DNA of 34,520 nucleotides from Bordetella parapertussis (GTDB lineage: Bacteria; Pseudomonadota; Gammaproteobacteria; Burkholderiales; SG8-41): contig CAMDSO010000034.1 in assembly GCA_945906935.1 (NCBI GenBank), forward strand, positions 1 to 34,520, given 5' to 3'. How positions within the stretch are numbered: position 1 is the first letter of the stretch; each line of letters starts with the position of its first letter. The notes below the pieces were generated by a model. That model was given only the letters and a program-made list of their open reading frames with translations. It ran no database searches and was not told the origin of the DNA. Made by a program: the position numbers and the translations under genes. Of this stretch, positions 25,564 to 34,141 are shown piece by piece.

Positions 25564-25671
25564 TTATTTCTGTGTGGCATCCTGCGCGAACCAAACAGTT
25601 AGCAGGTCCATCACAACAAATCCTATGAACCTCGCCAGACCCAGGGAAATAACGCCTGTTACGCCGGTCAT
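25564..25671 (-). CDS. Possible 35-residue single-span membrane peptide
   Basis: I do not recognise this. The ATG at 25671 has a good ribosome-binding site (GGGAG, 5-base spacing from GGAG) and opens a 35-codon frame with one hydrophobic stretch, about residues 5-29 (VTGVISLGLARFIGFVVMDL in part), and a polar end FAQDATQK. A second ATG four codons upstream (25683) is also possible. A weak terminator follows. The segment lies in an otherwise gene-free gap of about 270 bases between nadC and the clpB promoter. The evidence is ribosome-binding site plus hydrophobicity only, so it could be chance. Confidence 0.35.
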   Translation of the reverse strand: MTGVTGVISLGLARFIGFVVMDLLTVWFAQDATQK

Positions 25672-25720
25672 GTTTTCTCCCATCGGGTAAACTTCGGGCT
25701 CACTGCCACAACTAATATAG

Positions 25721-26566
25721 ATGAAAATGCATGGCTTGACACTGGCAATTGAATGCAACGTCAGCGCGGCGCTGGAAGAAGATGTCAGCACCGGCGACTT
25801 GACCGCGGGCTTGATCCCGGCGGCAGAAATCGCCAGCGCGCGCATCATCACACGCGCCGACATTACGGTCTGCGGCACCGCCTGGGCGGAAGCCTGCTTC
25901 CGGCGTCTCGACGCCTCGATGAAAATCGAATGGACATCTACCGACGGCGCGTTGCTGCAGGCTGGACAGACACTGTGCACGCTAAGCGGTAGCGCGCGTG
26001 CCCTGCTCACTGGCGAACGCACCGCGCTTAATTTCCTGCAACTATTGTCGGGCATCGCCACCACCACCCGGCGATATGTCAATGCGGTAGACGGCACACG
26101 TGCAAAAATTCTCGACACCCGTAAGACCCTGCCCGGGCTGCGCGTAGCGCAAAAATATGCGGTTCTCAGCGGTGGCGGCACTAATCACCGCATGGGGCTT
26201 TATGACGCCATCCTGATCAAGGAAAACCATATCGCCGCTGCCGGCGGCGTAGCGGCCGCCATGAAAATAGCGCTCGCCGCCGCCCCGCCCGGGGTATGGA
26301 TACAGGTTGAAGTCGAAACCCTGGATCAATTGCAGATCGCCCTCGACGCAGGTGCGCGCCTGATTCTGCTCGACAACATGAATACTGCACAGATGCGCGC
26401 GGCGGTTGCCTACACCGCCGGACGTGCCGAACTTGAAGCCTCGGGCGGCATCACCCTCGACAACGTGCGGCAGATTGCAGAAACGGGCGTTGACCGCATC
26501 TCGATTGGCAGCCTGACCAAGGATGTCAGGGCGGCCGACCTCTCGATGCGGTTTAACGAACAGTAG
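25721..26566 (+). CDS. nadC: Nicotinate-nucleotide pyrophosphorylase (quinolinate phosphoribosyltransferase)
   Basis: NadC converts quinolinate and PRPP to nicotinate mononucleotide, CO2 and PPi in NAD synthesis. The 281 residues match the family length. Motifs are EEDVSTGDLTAGLIP at the N-terminus, GERTALNFLQLLSGIAT, the active-site segment TRKTLPGLRVAQKYAV with GGGTNHRMGLYDAILIKENHI, EVET, LLDNM and ASGGITLDNV. The start is the ATG at 25721; an ATG two codons later is equally possible, and no strong ribosome-binding site is seen. No nadA or nadB is adjacent. A TATAGA with TTCGGG at 17 bases upstream is a weak promoter candidate. Confidence 0.96.
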   Translation: MKMHGLTLAIECNVSAALEEDVSTGDLTAGLIPAAEIASARIITRADITVCGTAWAEACFRRLDASMKIEWTSTDGALLQAGQTLCTLSGSARALLTGERTALNFLQLLSGIATTTRRYVNAVDGTRAKILDTRKTLPGLRVAQKYAVLSGGGTNHRMGLYDAILIKENHIAAAGGVAAAMKIALAAAPPGVWIQVEVETLDQLQIALDAGARLILLDNMNTAQMRAAVAYTAGRAELEASGGITLDNVRQIAETGVDRISIGSLTKDVRAADLSMRFNEQ

Positions 26567-26606
26567 CGGTTAATCGCAGAAGCGGCAGCGCGCCCGTCGT
26601 GACGAC

Positions 26607-28028
26607 TCAGACGGCAGCCGCACCACAGGTGCTGACGATCAGATTCTTGACGGCAACGTCATCGTTGTCGAGCACGCAAAAGCGTTGCGGCAGCAGTTCC
26701 AACCCGGCCATCCCATAAGGCACCTCGGGGTCGCGACCGATGGCTTCGCGGATCGTGGCAGCAAATTTCGCCGGCAATGCAGTCTCCAGACAAATCAGCG
26801 GCACACCCGCCTCACGATGCTCGAGACCGACCTTGAGGCCGTCAGCGGTATGCGTATCGATCATCTGGTTGTGTTGCTGATAAACCGAGCGGATGGTCTG
26901 CAGGCGGTCGGCGTGCCGGCTCGAACCCGAGACAAAACCGAATTCAGCGAGGCGCGCAAAATGCGGCGTACGCGACAGATCAAAAATGCCATCACGATCC
27001 AGCTGGCGCCATAAACCCGCCACGGTGCGGCTGTCGCGGCCGACCAGATCAAACACAAAGCGCTCGAAGTTTGAGGCCTTGGAAATATCCATCGACGGGC
27101 TGCTGGTCTGTTGCACACGCTCCGACGACCGCACGCGATAAATGCCGGTGCGGAAAAATTCGTCGAGCACGTCGTTTTCGTTGGTGGCCAGTATCAGCTT
27201 GCGCACCGGCAGGCCCATGCTGCGCGCGATATGGCCGGCGCAAATATTGCCGAAATTGCCCGACGGCACGGCAAACGACACCTGCTGGTCGTTCGACTGC
27301 GTAGCGGCAAAATAGGTCTTAAAGTAATACACGACCTGGGCCACCACACGCGCCCAGTTGATTGAATTGACCGTGCCGATGTTGTACTGGGACTTGAAGG
27401 CGTGATCGTTGCTGACCGCCTTGACGATGTCCTGGCAGTCGTCAAACACGCCGCGCACCGCGATATTGATGATATTGGCGTCCTGCAGCGAAAACATCTG
27501 CGCCGTTTGGAAGGGGCTCATCTTTTGATGCGGCGAGAGCATGAAGACGCGGATACCCTTCTTGCCGCGCATCGCGTATTCAGCCGCCGAGCCGGTGTCG
27601 CCCGAGGTGGCACCGAGGATATTCAGTTCCGTACCGGTTTTTGCCAGCGCATGCTCGAACAGATTGCCGAGCAACTGCATAGCCACATCCTTGAAGGCCA
27701 GCGTCGGACCGTTCGAGAGACCCGCGATAAACAGCCCCGGTTCCAACTCGCGCACCGGCGTGATGTCGGGAGAATGAAAAACCTGCGCGGTATAGCTGCG
27801 GTCAACAATCTTCTTGAGGTCCGCCGCGCTAATGTCGTCGGCGTAGAGGCGCAGAATTTCAAACGCCAGTGCGGGATACGAGAGGCCGCGCCAGGCCGCC
27901 AGTTCGGCGGCACCAACCTGCGGATAACGTTCAGGCATGGCGAGCCCGCCGTCATCCATCAAACCGCCGAGCAGAATATCGAGAAAGGCTGCGCGGGGCG
28001 CGTCACCGCGCGTGCTTACATATTGCAT
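26607..28028 (-). CDS. thrC: Threonine synthase
   Basis: This PLP enzyme converts O-phosphohomoserine to threonine. Its 473 residues fit the longer ThrC class. The N-terminal domain begins MQYVSTRGDAPR. The PLP Lys is in NGPTLAFKDVAMQ (K113), followed by the phosphate-binding GATSGDTGSAAEYAMRGKKG and the GNFGNICAGHIARSMGLP segment. It lies 12 bases after hom in the same direction, as the last gene of alaC-hom-thrC. Its end is 40 bases from that of convergent nadC. Homoserine kinase (thrB) is not in the window. Confidence 0.97.
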   Translation of the reverse strand: MQYVSTRGDAPRAAFLDILLGGLMDDGGLAMPERYPQVGAAELAAWRGLSYPALAFEILRLYADDISAADLKKIVDRSYTAQVFHSPDITPVRELEPGLFIAGLSNGPTLAFKDVAMQLLGNLFEHALAKTGTELNILGATSGDTGSAAEYAMRGKKGIRVFMLSPHQKMSPFQTAQMFSLQDANIINIAVRGVFDDCQDIVKAVSNDHAFKSQYNIGTVNSINWARVVAQVVYYFKTYFAATQSNDQQVSFAVPSGNFGNICAGHIARSMGLPVRKLILATNENDVLDEFFRTGIYRVRSSERVQQTSSPSMDISKASNFERFVFDLVGRDSRTVAGLWRQLDRDGIFDLSRTPHFARLAEFGFVSGSSRHADRLQTIRSVYQQHNQMIDTHTADGLKVGLEHREAGVPLICLETALPAKFAATIREAIGRDPEVPYGMAGLELLPQRFCVLDNDDVAVKNLIVSTCGAAAV

Positions 28029-28040
28029 GACGGCTCTTCC

Positions 28041-29366
28041 TTAGCTCGTGCCGAGCGGCTCCATGCGGATGCGCGTCACTTTGCCGACAACCACTTTGAG
28101 TTTCTCGATGGCGGCAATCGCCGCGTTGATGCGCTTCTCAACCGTCAAGTGGGTCAACATGATGATATCGGCGTGCGCCTCGCCCTTGGGCGGCTCTTTC
28201 TGCACCATGGCATCGATCGAGATCGAACCTTTGGCCAGTATGCGGGTGATATCGGCGAGCACGCCCGGCTTGTCATGCACACGCATGCGCAGGTAGTAGG
28301 AGGTTTCCACTTCCGAAATCGGCAGGATGGGCACATTCGACATGCGATCCGGCTGGAACGCCAGATGCGGCACGCGGTGTTCGGGGTCGGCGGTATGCAT
28401 GCGCGTCACATCCACCAGATCGGCGATCACCGCCGAGGCAGTCGGATAGGCACCGGCCCCCGCGCCGTAATACAGCGTCGGTCCCACCGCGTCGCCTTTG
28501 ACGAGGATGGCGTTCATCACGCCTTCGACATTGGCGATCAGGCGGCGTGCCGGAATCAGCGTCGGATGCACGCGCAACTCGATGCCCTTGGGTGTGCGGC
28601 GCGTAATACCCAGCAACTTGATGCGATAACCGAGCTCCTCGGCGTAACGAATGTCGTCCGCTGTCAGCTTCGAAATGCCCTCGGTGTAGGCATCCTTGAA
28701 ACGCATCGGAATACCAAAAGAAATCGCGGCGATGATAGTCAGCTTGTGCGCCGCATCCACCCCTTCAATATCAAAGGTCGGATCCGCTTCAGCATAACCA
28801 AGACGCTGCGCCTCGGCCAGCACGCTGTCAAAACTCGAACCCTTCTCGCGCATTTCCGAGAGGATAAAATTGCTGGTACCGTTGATGATGCCGGCAATCC
28901 ACTCGATCCGGTTGGCGGTCAGGCCTTCACGCAGCGCCTTGATGATGGGGATACCGCCGGCCACTGCGGCCTCAAATGCCACGATCACGCCATGCTTGCG
29001 CGCAGCTGCAAAAATCTCGTTGCCATAATTGGCCAGCAGCGCTTTGTTGGCGGTGACGACATGTTTGCCGTTGGCGATAGCGGTCATCACCAGTTCGCGC
29101 GCAATCTTGGTGCCACCAATCAACTCAATGACAATGTCGACATCAGGGTCAGCGACCACCTTGAAAGCGTCATCGGTCACCTTGGCCGTCTTGCCGACCA
29201 GTTTGCGTGCACGCTTGAGGTCCTTGTCAGCGACCATACTGATGACGATGCCGCGACCGGCGCGACGGGTGATCTCTTCCTGATTGCGGGCCAGCACCTC
29301 AAAGGTGCCGCCGCCGACGGTACCGATACCGAGCAAACCGACATTGATCGGACGCAACAACTTCAT
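28041..29366 (-). CDS. hom: Homoserine dehydrogenase
   Basis: The enzyme reduces aspartate semialdehyde to homoserine, the branch point to Thr and Met. Its 441 residues comprise an N-terminal Rossmann domain ([15 protein letters not shown], about 10-24), the catalytic region with [31 protein letters not shown] and the E-x-DPTFDIEG segment, and a C-terminal ACT domain ([21 protein letters not shown]) that usually gives feedback inhibition by threonine. It is not fused to aspartokinase. The ATG overlaps the alaC stop by 4 bases (ATGA), indicating translational coupling. Confidence 0.97.
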   Translation of the reverse strand: MKLLRPINVGLLGIGTVGGGTFEVLARNQEEITRRAGRGIVISMVADKDLKRARKLVGKTAKVTDDAFKVVADPDVDIVIELIGGTKIARELVMTAIANGKHVVTANKALLANYGNEIFAAARKHGVIVAFEAAVAGGIPIIKALREGLTANRIEWIAGIINGTSNFILSEMREKGSSFDSVLAEAQRLGYAEADPTFDIEGVDAAHKLTIIAAISFGIPMRFKDAYTEGISKLTADDIRYAEELGYRIKLLGITRRTPKGIELRVHPTLIPARRLIANVEGVMNAILVKGDAVGPTLYYGAGAGAYPTASAVIADLVDVTRMHTADPEHRVPHLAFQPDRMSNVPILPISEVETSYYLRMRVHDKPGVLADITRILAKGSISIDAMVQKEPPKGEAHADIIMLTHLTVEKRINAAIAAIEKLKVVVGKVTRIRMEPLGTS

Positions 29367-30547
29367 AACAAACCATCCTTTCGGAACATCTCTTTGATTC
29401 CTCGCACGGCCTGCCGCGAGCGCGCTTCGTTTTCAATCAACGCGAAGCGGACGTGGTCGTCGCCGTAATCACCGAAACCGATGCCGGGCGATACCGCCAC
29501 ACGCGCTTCGTTGAGCAGCTTTTTCGAAAACTCCAGCGAACCCATCTTCGCGTAGGGCTCGGGGATCTTGGCCCAGATATACATCGTCGCCTTGGGGATG
29601 TCGACATGCCAGCCGGCCGCCTGCAGCCCGGCGCACATGACATCGCGGCGGCGTTGATACATCGCGCGCACCTCTTCCACGCACTCCTGCGGCCCTTCGA
29701 GCGCAATGATCGAGGCCACCTGGATCGGCGTAAAGGTGCCGTAGTCGTGATAACTTTTCATACGCGCCAGCGCGTTGACGAGATCGCGATTGCCGACCAT
29801 GCAGCCGACACGCCATCCCGCCATGTTGTAGCTCTTCGATAGCGTGAAAAACTCGACGGCGATATCACGCGCGCCGGGCACTTCCATAATCGAAGGCGCG
29901 CGGTAACCGTCAAACACGATGTCTGCGTAAGCCAGGTCATGCACGATATAAATATGATGCTCGCGTGCAATCGCCACCAGCCGCTCGAAAAACGGCAGAT
30001 CGACACATTGCGTGGTCGGATTACCGGGAAAATTACAAATCAACATCTTCGGCTTTGGATAACAATCGCGAATGGCGCGCTCGAGTTCGTCGAAGAAATC
30101 AACACCCGCCACCATCGGCACATGGCGAATATCGGCACCGGCAATCACCGGACCGTAGATGTGGATCGGATAACTGGGATTAGGCACCAGCACGATATCG
30201 CCCTGACCGAGGGTCGCCAGTGCCAGGTGGGCAATGCCCTCCTTCGAGCCAATGGTGACAATGGCCTCCGAATCCGGATCAAGATCAATGCTGTAGCGCA
30301 ACTTGTACCAGTTGCAGATGGCGCGTCGCAGGCGCGGAATACCCTTGGAAACCGAATAACGGTGGGTGTCAGGCCGCTGCACGCTTTCGATCAACTTGTC
30401 GACGATGTGCTGCGGCGTAGGCTGATCGGGGTTACCCATCGAAAGGTCGATGATGTCTTCGCCGCGCTTGCGGGCAGCTGCCTTTAATTCGCCCGTAATG
30501 TTAAAAACATAGGGCGGCAGGCGTTTGATCCGGGCGAACTCTTCCAT
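29363..30547 (-). CDS. alaC: PLP aminotransferase, AlaC type (glutamate-pyruvate transaminase)
   Basis: This class I/II aminotransferase most resembles AlaC, which makes alanine from pyruvate. From the ATG at 30547 it has 394 residues. It begins [19 protein letters not shown], with [12 protein letters not shown] near 35-45, the PLP-contacting NFPGNPTTQ (172-180), D204 (VHDLAYADI) and the Schiff-base Lys at 238 ([13 protein letters not shown]). The frame is open 27 codons further upstream, but that extension would run through the predicted leader. First gene of the alaC-hom-thrC operon; this linkage is common in betaproteobacteria. Confidence 0.93.
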   Translation of the reverse strand: MEEFARIKRLPPYVFNITGELKAAARKRGEDIIDLSMGNPDQPTPQHIVDKLIESVQRPDTHRYSVSKGIPRLRRAICNWYKLRYSIDLDPDSEAIVTIGSKEGIAHLALATLGQGDIVLVPNPSYPIHIYGPVIAGADIRHVPMVAGVDFFDELERAIRDCYPKPKMLICNFPGNPTTQCVDLPFFERLVAIAREHHIYIVHDLAYADIVFDGYRAPSIMEVPGARDIAVEFFTLSKSYNMAGWRVGCMVGNRDLVNALARMKSYHDYGTFTPIQVASIIALEGPQECVEEVRAMYQRRRDVMCAGLQAAGWHVDIPKATMYIWAKIPEPYAKMGSLEFSKKLLNEARVAVSPGIGFGDYGDDHVRFALIENEARSRQAVRGIKEMFRKDGLL

Positions 30548-30574
30548 AGGCTTAAACTTTTCGTTTCGTTTCGC

Positions 30575-30601
30575 TTGTAAGGGCGTGAAAAAGCATATAA
30601 T
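30575..30601 (+). promoter_or_regulatory. Promoter candidate for the Mth938-like gene
   Basis: TTGTAA (30575-30580) and TATAAT (30596-30601) are separated by 15 bases, somewhat short. The predicted leader is about 32 bases. The -10 overlaps the -10 of the opposing alaC promoter. Confidence 0.45.
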
Positions 30602-30628
30602 TTTAGCCGACGCAGCCTTTTGCGGCAA
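30600..30628 (-). promoter_or_regulatory. Promoter of alaC-hom-thrC
   Basis: On the minus strand TTGCCG (30623-30628) and TAAAAT (30600-30605) are separated by 17 bases. The predicted start near 30593 gives a leader of about 45 bases before the alaC ATG. No leader peptide with Thr/Ile codons or attenuator hairpin is seen in that short leader. Confidence 0.6.
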
Positions 30629-30639
30629 TTCCGATTCGA

Positions 30640-31008
30640 ATGAAATTCCAACTTGAAACTGCGCCCGGTCGTAACGTCTTCACCGGATACGGCGAGGGCT
30701 ACGTCGCCATCAACCGTGAGCGGCATGAACGCAGCCTGATCGTGGGCAGCGACCATTTGCTATTCGACTGGCCGCAACGCTGGGAGGACCTGCAAGCCGA
30801 CCACTTCGAGTTCTTGCGCACATTGCACCCAGAAATCGTCCTGCTAGGGACCGGGCCGACGCAAAAATTCCCGCATCCATCACTGTCGCGCAGCCTCTAC
30901 GAAGCACGCATCGGCCTCGAAATCATGAGCACCGACGCCGCCTGCCGCACCTACAACATTCTGGTTGCCGAAGGCCGCAACGCTTTTGCCGCCATCTGGA
31001 TGCCTTGA
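30640..31008 (+). CDS. Mth938-like domain protein (DUF498)
   Basis: This 122-residue protein of the Mth938/NDUFAF3-like fold has the typical segments [36 protein letters not shown] and the ending [24 protein letters not shown]. The eukaryotic homologue NDUFAF3 assists complex I assembly; the bacterial role is not established. It is a single gene on the plus strand, divergent from alaC and convergent with the HDAC-fold gene. No clear ribosome-binding site is seen before the ATG. The 58-base gap after it holds an inverted repeat (GCGGGA/TCCCGC) without a T run. Confidence 0.9.
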   Translation: MKFQLETAPGRNVFTGYGEGYVAINRERHERSLIVGSDHLLFDWPQRWEDLQADHFEFLRTLHPEIVLLGTGPTQKFPHPSLSRSLYEARIGLEIMSTDAACRTYNILVAEGRNAFAAIWMP

Positions 31009-31066
31009 AGGATGGCGGGAGCGGTAGCCGCGGCAGTTCCCGCTGTAGTTCTCGGTGCGGTGCCCA

Positions 31067-31990
31067 CTAAAGCCCGCTCAATACCCTGATGTGGGCGGCG
31101 GCGCTGCGACCCAGCGCGTGCAGGTTATAGCCCCCTTCCAGCATGGAAACAATACGTCCGCTGGCGTGGCGTTCAGCCACCTGCCGCAGTTGCTGTGTCA
31201 CCCAGGTGTAATCAGCCTCGACCAGCTTCATCATCGCCAGATCGTCCTCGCGATGGGCATCAAAACCTGCCGAGATAAACAGCATTTCCGGCTTGAAATC
31301 CTCAAGCGCCGGCAACCAGTAATTTTCAACCGCGGCACGAAATTCAGCACCACCGCTGTAGGCCGCCAGCGGGATGTTCACCATGCGCGCCGAACGCCCC
31401 TCCGTGCCGCTATACGGATAAAACGGATGCTGAAACGTTGAAGCCATCAACACGCGCTCATCGTGCTGAAAAATTTCTTCAGTGCCGTTGCCGTGGTGCA
31501 CATCGAAATCAACAATGGCCACGCGTTTGAGACCGTGATGTTCGAGCGCATGGGCAACGGCCACGGCAATACTGTTAAAAATACAAAAGCCCATCGCCCG
31601 CCCGCGCTCGGCGTGGTGCCCCGGCGGCCTGATATTGCAGAAGGCGGTAGCGACCTCGCCGGCGATCACACGATCGGTGGCAAGCACACCGGCACCGGCG
31701 GCGCGCAGCGCCGCCTTCAAGCTATCCGGGCACATCGCCGTATCCGGATCGAGATGAATAATGCCGCTACGCGGCACCTGTTCTTCAACGCTATCGATAT
31801 ACCAAGACTCGTGCACGCGCTCGAGCTGCTCGCGCGTGGCCAACGGTGCCTCAAGGTGCACGAGATGGTCGCTGATGCCGACCGCAATCAACTGATCCTG
31901 CACCGCCGGCAGGCGTTGCGGACACTCCGGGTGCATCGCCCCCATGTTGTGTAACTGGCAATCCGTATGCGTGACAAATGCGGTATCCAA
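31067..31990 (-). CDS. Histone deacetylase superfamily amidohydrolase
   Basis: This zinc-dependent deacetylase-fold enzyme of 307 residues probably acts on acetylated small amines or proteins; the substrate cannot be told. Motifs are HPECPQRLPAV near residue 20, the catalytic His pair in RPPGHHAERGRAMGFC (about 122-137), the zinc ligands in VDFDVHHGNGTEEIF, SAGFDAHREDDLA with the third ligand Asp, and LEGGYN. The start is TTG at 31990, preceded by a strong GAGGGGGG ribosome-binding site (31995-32002, 4 bases away). It is alone between convergent and divergent neighbours. Confidence 0.92.
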   Translation of the reverse strand: MDTAFVTHTDCQLHNMGAMHPECPQRLPAVQDQLIAVGISDHLVHLEAPLATREQLERVHESWYIDSVEEQVPRSGIIHLDPDTAMCPDSLKAALRAAGAGVLATDRVIAGEVATAFCNIRPPGHHAERGRAMGFCIFNSIAVAVAHALEHHGLKRVAIVDFDVHHGNGTEEIFQHDERVLMASTFQHPFYPYSGTEGRSARMVNIPLAAYSGGAEFRAAVENYWLPALEDFKPEMLFISAGFDAHREDDLAMMKLVEADYTWVTQQLRQVAERHASGRIVSMLEGGYNLHALGRSAAAHIRVLSGL

Positions 31991-32139
31991 TGTTCCCCCC
32001 TCGAAATCGAGGCCTCATCTTAGCGAGCAGCCCGCGCCTTGTCCAAGCCTCAAGCTGCCCGCTGTTTTGGCCGTAAACCGGCGGACACCATGAGGCCCAT
32101 TTTGACCGCCCGCCCCTACACACAGGTAGAATTACCACG

Positions 32140-33060
32140 ATGCACAGCCAACAAATCGACCACGTCATCCAGCAAGTCAGCCAGGTGATCCTCGGCAAAG
32201 AACGCCAGATCCGCCTCGCCGTAGCCTGCCTGCTCGCGCGCGGCCATCTGCTGATTGAAGACATTCCCGGCGTCGGCAAGACCACCCTCGCGCACACGCT
32301 GGCCGCAGTGCTGGGTCTGCAATTCCAGCGCATACAATTCACCAGCGACCTGTTGCCGGCAGACATCCTCGGCGTGTCCATCTATGAGCGCGATAACGGC
32401 CGTTTTCGTTTTCATCCGGGGCCGATCTTTTCGCAGTTGATCCTCGCCGACGAAGTCAACCGCGCAAGCCCAAAAACGCAAAGCGCGCTGCTCGAAGCGA
32501 TGGAGGAACACCAGGTCACCGCCGAAGGCGAGACACGCCCGCTGCCCGAGCCGTTTTTTGTCGTCGCCACGCAAAACCCGTCCAACCAGATCGGCACCTT
32601 TCCGCTACCAGAGTCACAACTCGATCGCTTTTTGATGCGCATTGAACTGGGCTATCCTGATGGCGCCGCCGAACGCGCGCTGCTGCAAGGCGTCGACCGC
32701 CGCGACCTGCTGCCCAAACTGACCGCTGCCCTCCAACCGGCCGAATTGAGCACCCTGCAGGCGGCCGCACGCGCCGTCCATGTTTCTGGCGCGCTGCTCG
32801 ATTATCTGCAGGCACTGGTTGATTACAGCCGCCGCTCACCGGATTTCGTCAGCGGCCTGTCGCCGCGCGCCGCACTGGCAATGCTGGCCGCCGCCAGAGC
32901 ATGGGCGTTAATGGAAGGACGCAACCAGGTCTTACCGGAAGATCTGCAGGCTATCCTGCCCGGAGTGGTCGGCCACCGCCTGTTCGTCGCCCGCGACAGC
33001 ACACGCGTCAACGGCAACGCGGTATCCGACCAGCTCATCGAAGCCGTTCCCGTTCCGTAA
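32140..33060 (+). CDS. MoxR family AAA+ ATPase
   Basis: MoxR ATPases act as chaperones that help assemble protein complexes. The 306 residues have Walker A IPGVGKTTLA (K47), Walker B LILADEVNRASPKTQSALLEAM, the sensor region VVATQNPSNQIGTFPLPESQLDRF, and a C-terminal lid domain with SPRAALAMLAAARAWALMEGR. It is the first of three genes (moxR, DUF58, transglutaminase), a widespread arrangement. Directly upstream a TTGACC (32102) and TAGAAT (32127-32132) are 19 bases apart; if used, the mRNA would be nearly leaderless, and no good ribosome-binding site is seen. Confidence 0.94.
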   Translation: MHSQQIDHVIQQVSQVILGKERQIRLAVACLLARGHLLIEDIPGVGKTTLAHTLAAVLGLQFQRIQFTSDLLPADILGVSIYERDNGRFRFHPGPIFSQLILADEVNRASPKTQSALLEAMEEHQVTAEGETRPLPEPFFVVATQNPSNQIGTFPLPESQLDRFLMRIELGYPDGAAERALLQGVDRRDLLPKLTAALQPAELSTLQAAARAVHVSGALLDYLQALVDYSRRSPDFVSGLSPRAALAMLAAARAWALMEGRNQVLPEDLQAILPGVVGHRLFVARDSTRVNGNAVSDQLIEAVPVP

Positions 33061-33076
33061 CGCTCAACGGCAACGC

Positions 33077-34141
33077 GTGGAAACCCCGCCGCCCAACAGC
33101 GCGTATACCTATGAGCCGCCGCCGCATGCGCCGCGTTGGTGGCGTTTTCTGCGTGTGCTGCGCCCACTGGGTGCGCCGTGGCGCTGGCTGCGCCGTTACC
33201 TCGACCGCTGGTTGTTTCAATTGCACGGCCCCCAGAGCGGCAGCATCATACTGGCGCAGCGGCGCATCTTCATTCTGCCCTCACGCTACGGCGTAATCTA
33301 CGTCGCAGCACTGTTGCTGATGCTGACCGGCTCGATCAATTACAACCTCAGCCTCGGCTTTATTCTCACCTTCATGCTGGCAGCACTTGGCGTGAATTCA
33401 ATCCTGCACACGTTTCGTAATCTCGCCCGGTTGCGCCTATCCGCAGGCCGCACCGAAGCCGTGTTTTGCGGCGAATACGCCCGCTTCAAATTGATTTTTG
33501 AAAATAACAGTACGCTGTCGCGTTACAGCATCGGCCTCACGCGCGACGGCCGGCATGAAACCTACATCGATGTAGCGGCCGGACAAAGCACCAGCGCCTG
33601 CATCGACATCCCGACGCAGCGGCGCGGCGTCATGCGCCCAGGCCGCATCACCGTATTTACGCGTTTCCCACTGGGTCTCTGTTACGCCTGGGCTTACGCC
33701 GACCTCGACGCGCGCTGCACGGTTTATCCGCGCATTGAAACCCAAGCACCCGCCCTGCCACTGCCCTCAGCGCATCACGGCCTTGGCCCCTCACACGGTG
33801 TGGGGCAGGAGGACTTCGCCGGACTGCGCACCTACAGCCCCGGCGATTCGCCGCGCCACGTGGCCTGGAAAGCCGCCGCCCGCGAACAGGGTTTGATGAC
33901 CAAGCAATTCAGCGGCCGCGCCGACACTGAACTCTGGCTCGACTGGCGGGCCACGCCCAACACGCTGGACACCGAAGCGCGGCTGTCGCGTTTGACCCGT
34001 TGGGTGCTCGACGCGCATACCGCCTCGATCAGCTTTGGCCTGCGGCTGCCGCAAATCGAGCTACAGCCCGCCACAGGCGACGCGCAGCGCGAGCGTTGCC
34101 TCGAGGCGCTGGCGTTGTTTGAAAACGGACGCAGCGCATGA
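33077..34141 (+). CDS. DUF58 domain protein
   Basis: This 354-residue membrane-linked protein starts at GTG 33077, 16 bases after moxR. The N-terminal 60 residues are Pro/Arg/Trp-rich. Two hydrophobic helices follow (about 75-90 and 95-112). The DUF58 signature is present in the second half: GQEDFAGLRTYSPGDSPRHV, then the WKAAAREQGLMTKQF segment. DUF58 proteins are genetically linked to MoxR and transglutaminase genes; a von Willebrand-like fold is common in the family, but the biochemical role is unknown. The final bases overlap the next gene's ATG by 4 (ATGA). Confidence 0.92.
   Translation: METPPPNSAYTYEPPPHAPRWWRFLRVLRPLGAPWRWLRRYLDRWLFQLHGPQSGSIILAQRRIFILPSRYGVIYVAALLLMLTGSINYNLSLGFILTFMLAALGVNSILHTFRNLARLRLSAGRTEAVFCGEYARFKLIFENNSTLSRYSIGLTRDGRHETYIDVAAGQSTSACIDIPTQRRGVMRPGRITVFTRFPLGLCYAWAYADLDARCTVYPRIETQAPALPLPSAHHGLGPSHGVGQEDFAGLRTYSPGDSPRHVAWKAAAREQGLMTKQFSGRADTELWLDWRATPNTLDTEARLSRLTRWVLDAHTASISFGLRLPQIELQPATGDAQRERCLEALALFENGRSA

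Noticed and set aside
27402-29468. 688-codon open frame on the plus strand opposite thrC and hom
   Set aside because: It is an antisense shadow of two well-conserved genes in GC-rich DNA. It has a His/Arg-rich composition, no ribosome-binding site and no family resemblance.
31009-31066. Inverted repeat GCGGGA/TCCCGC between convergent genes as a terminator
   Set aside because: There is no T run on either strand and the loop is long, so an intrinsic terminator cannot be supported.
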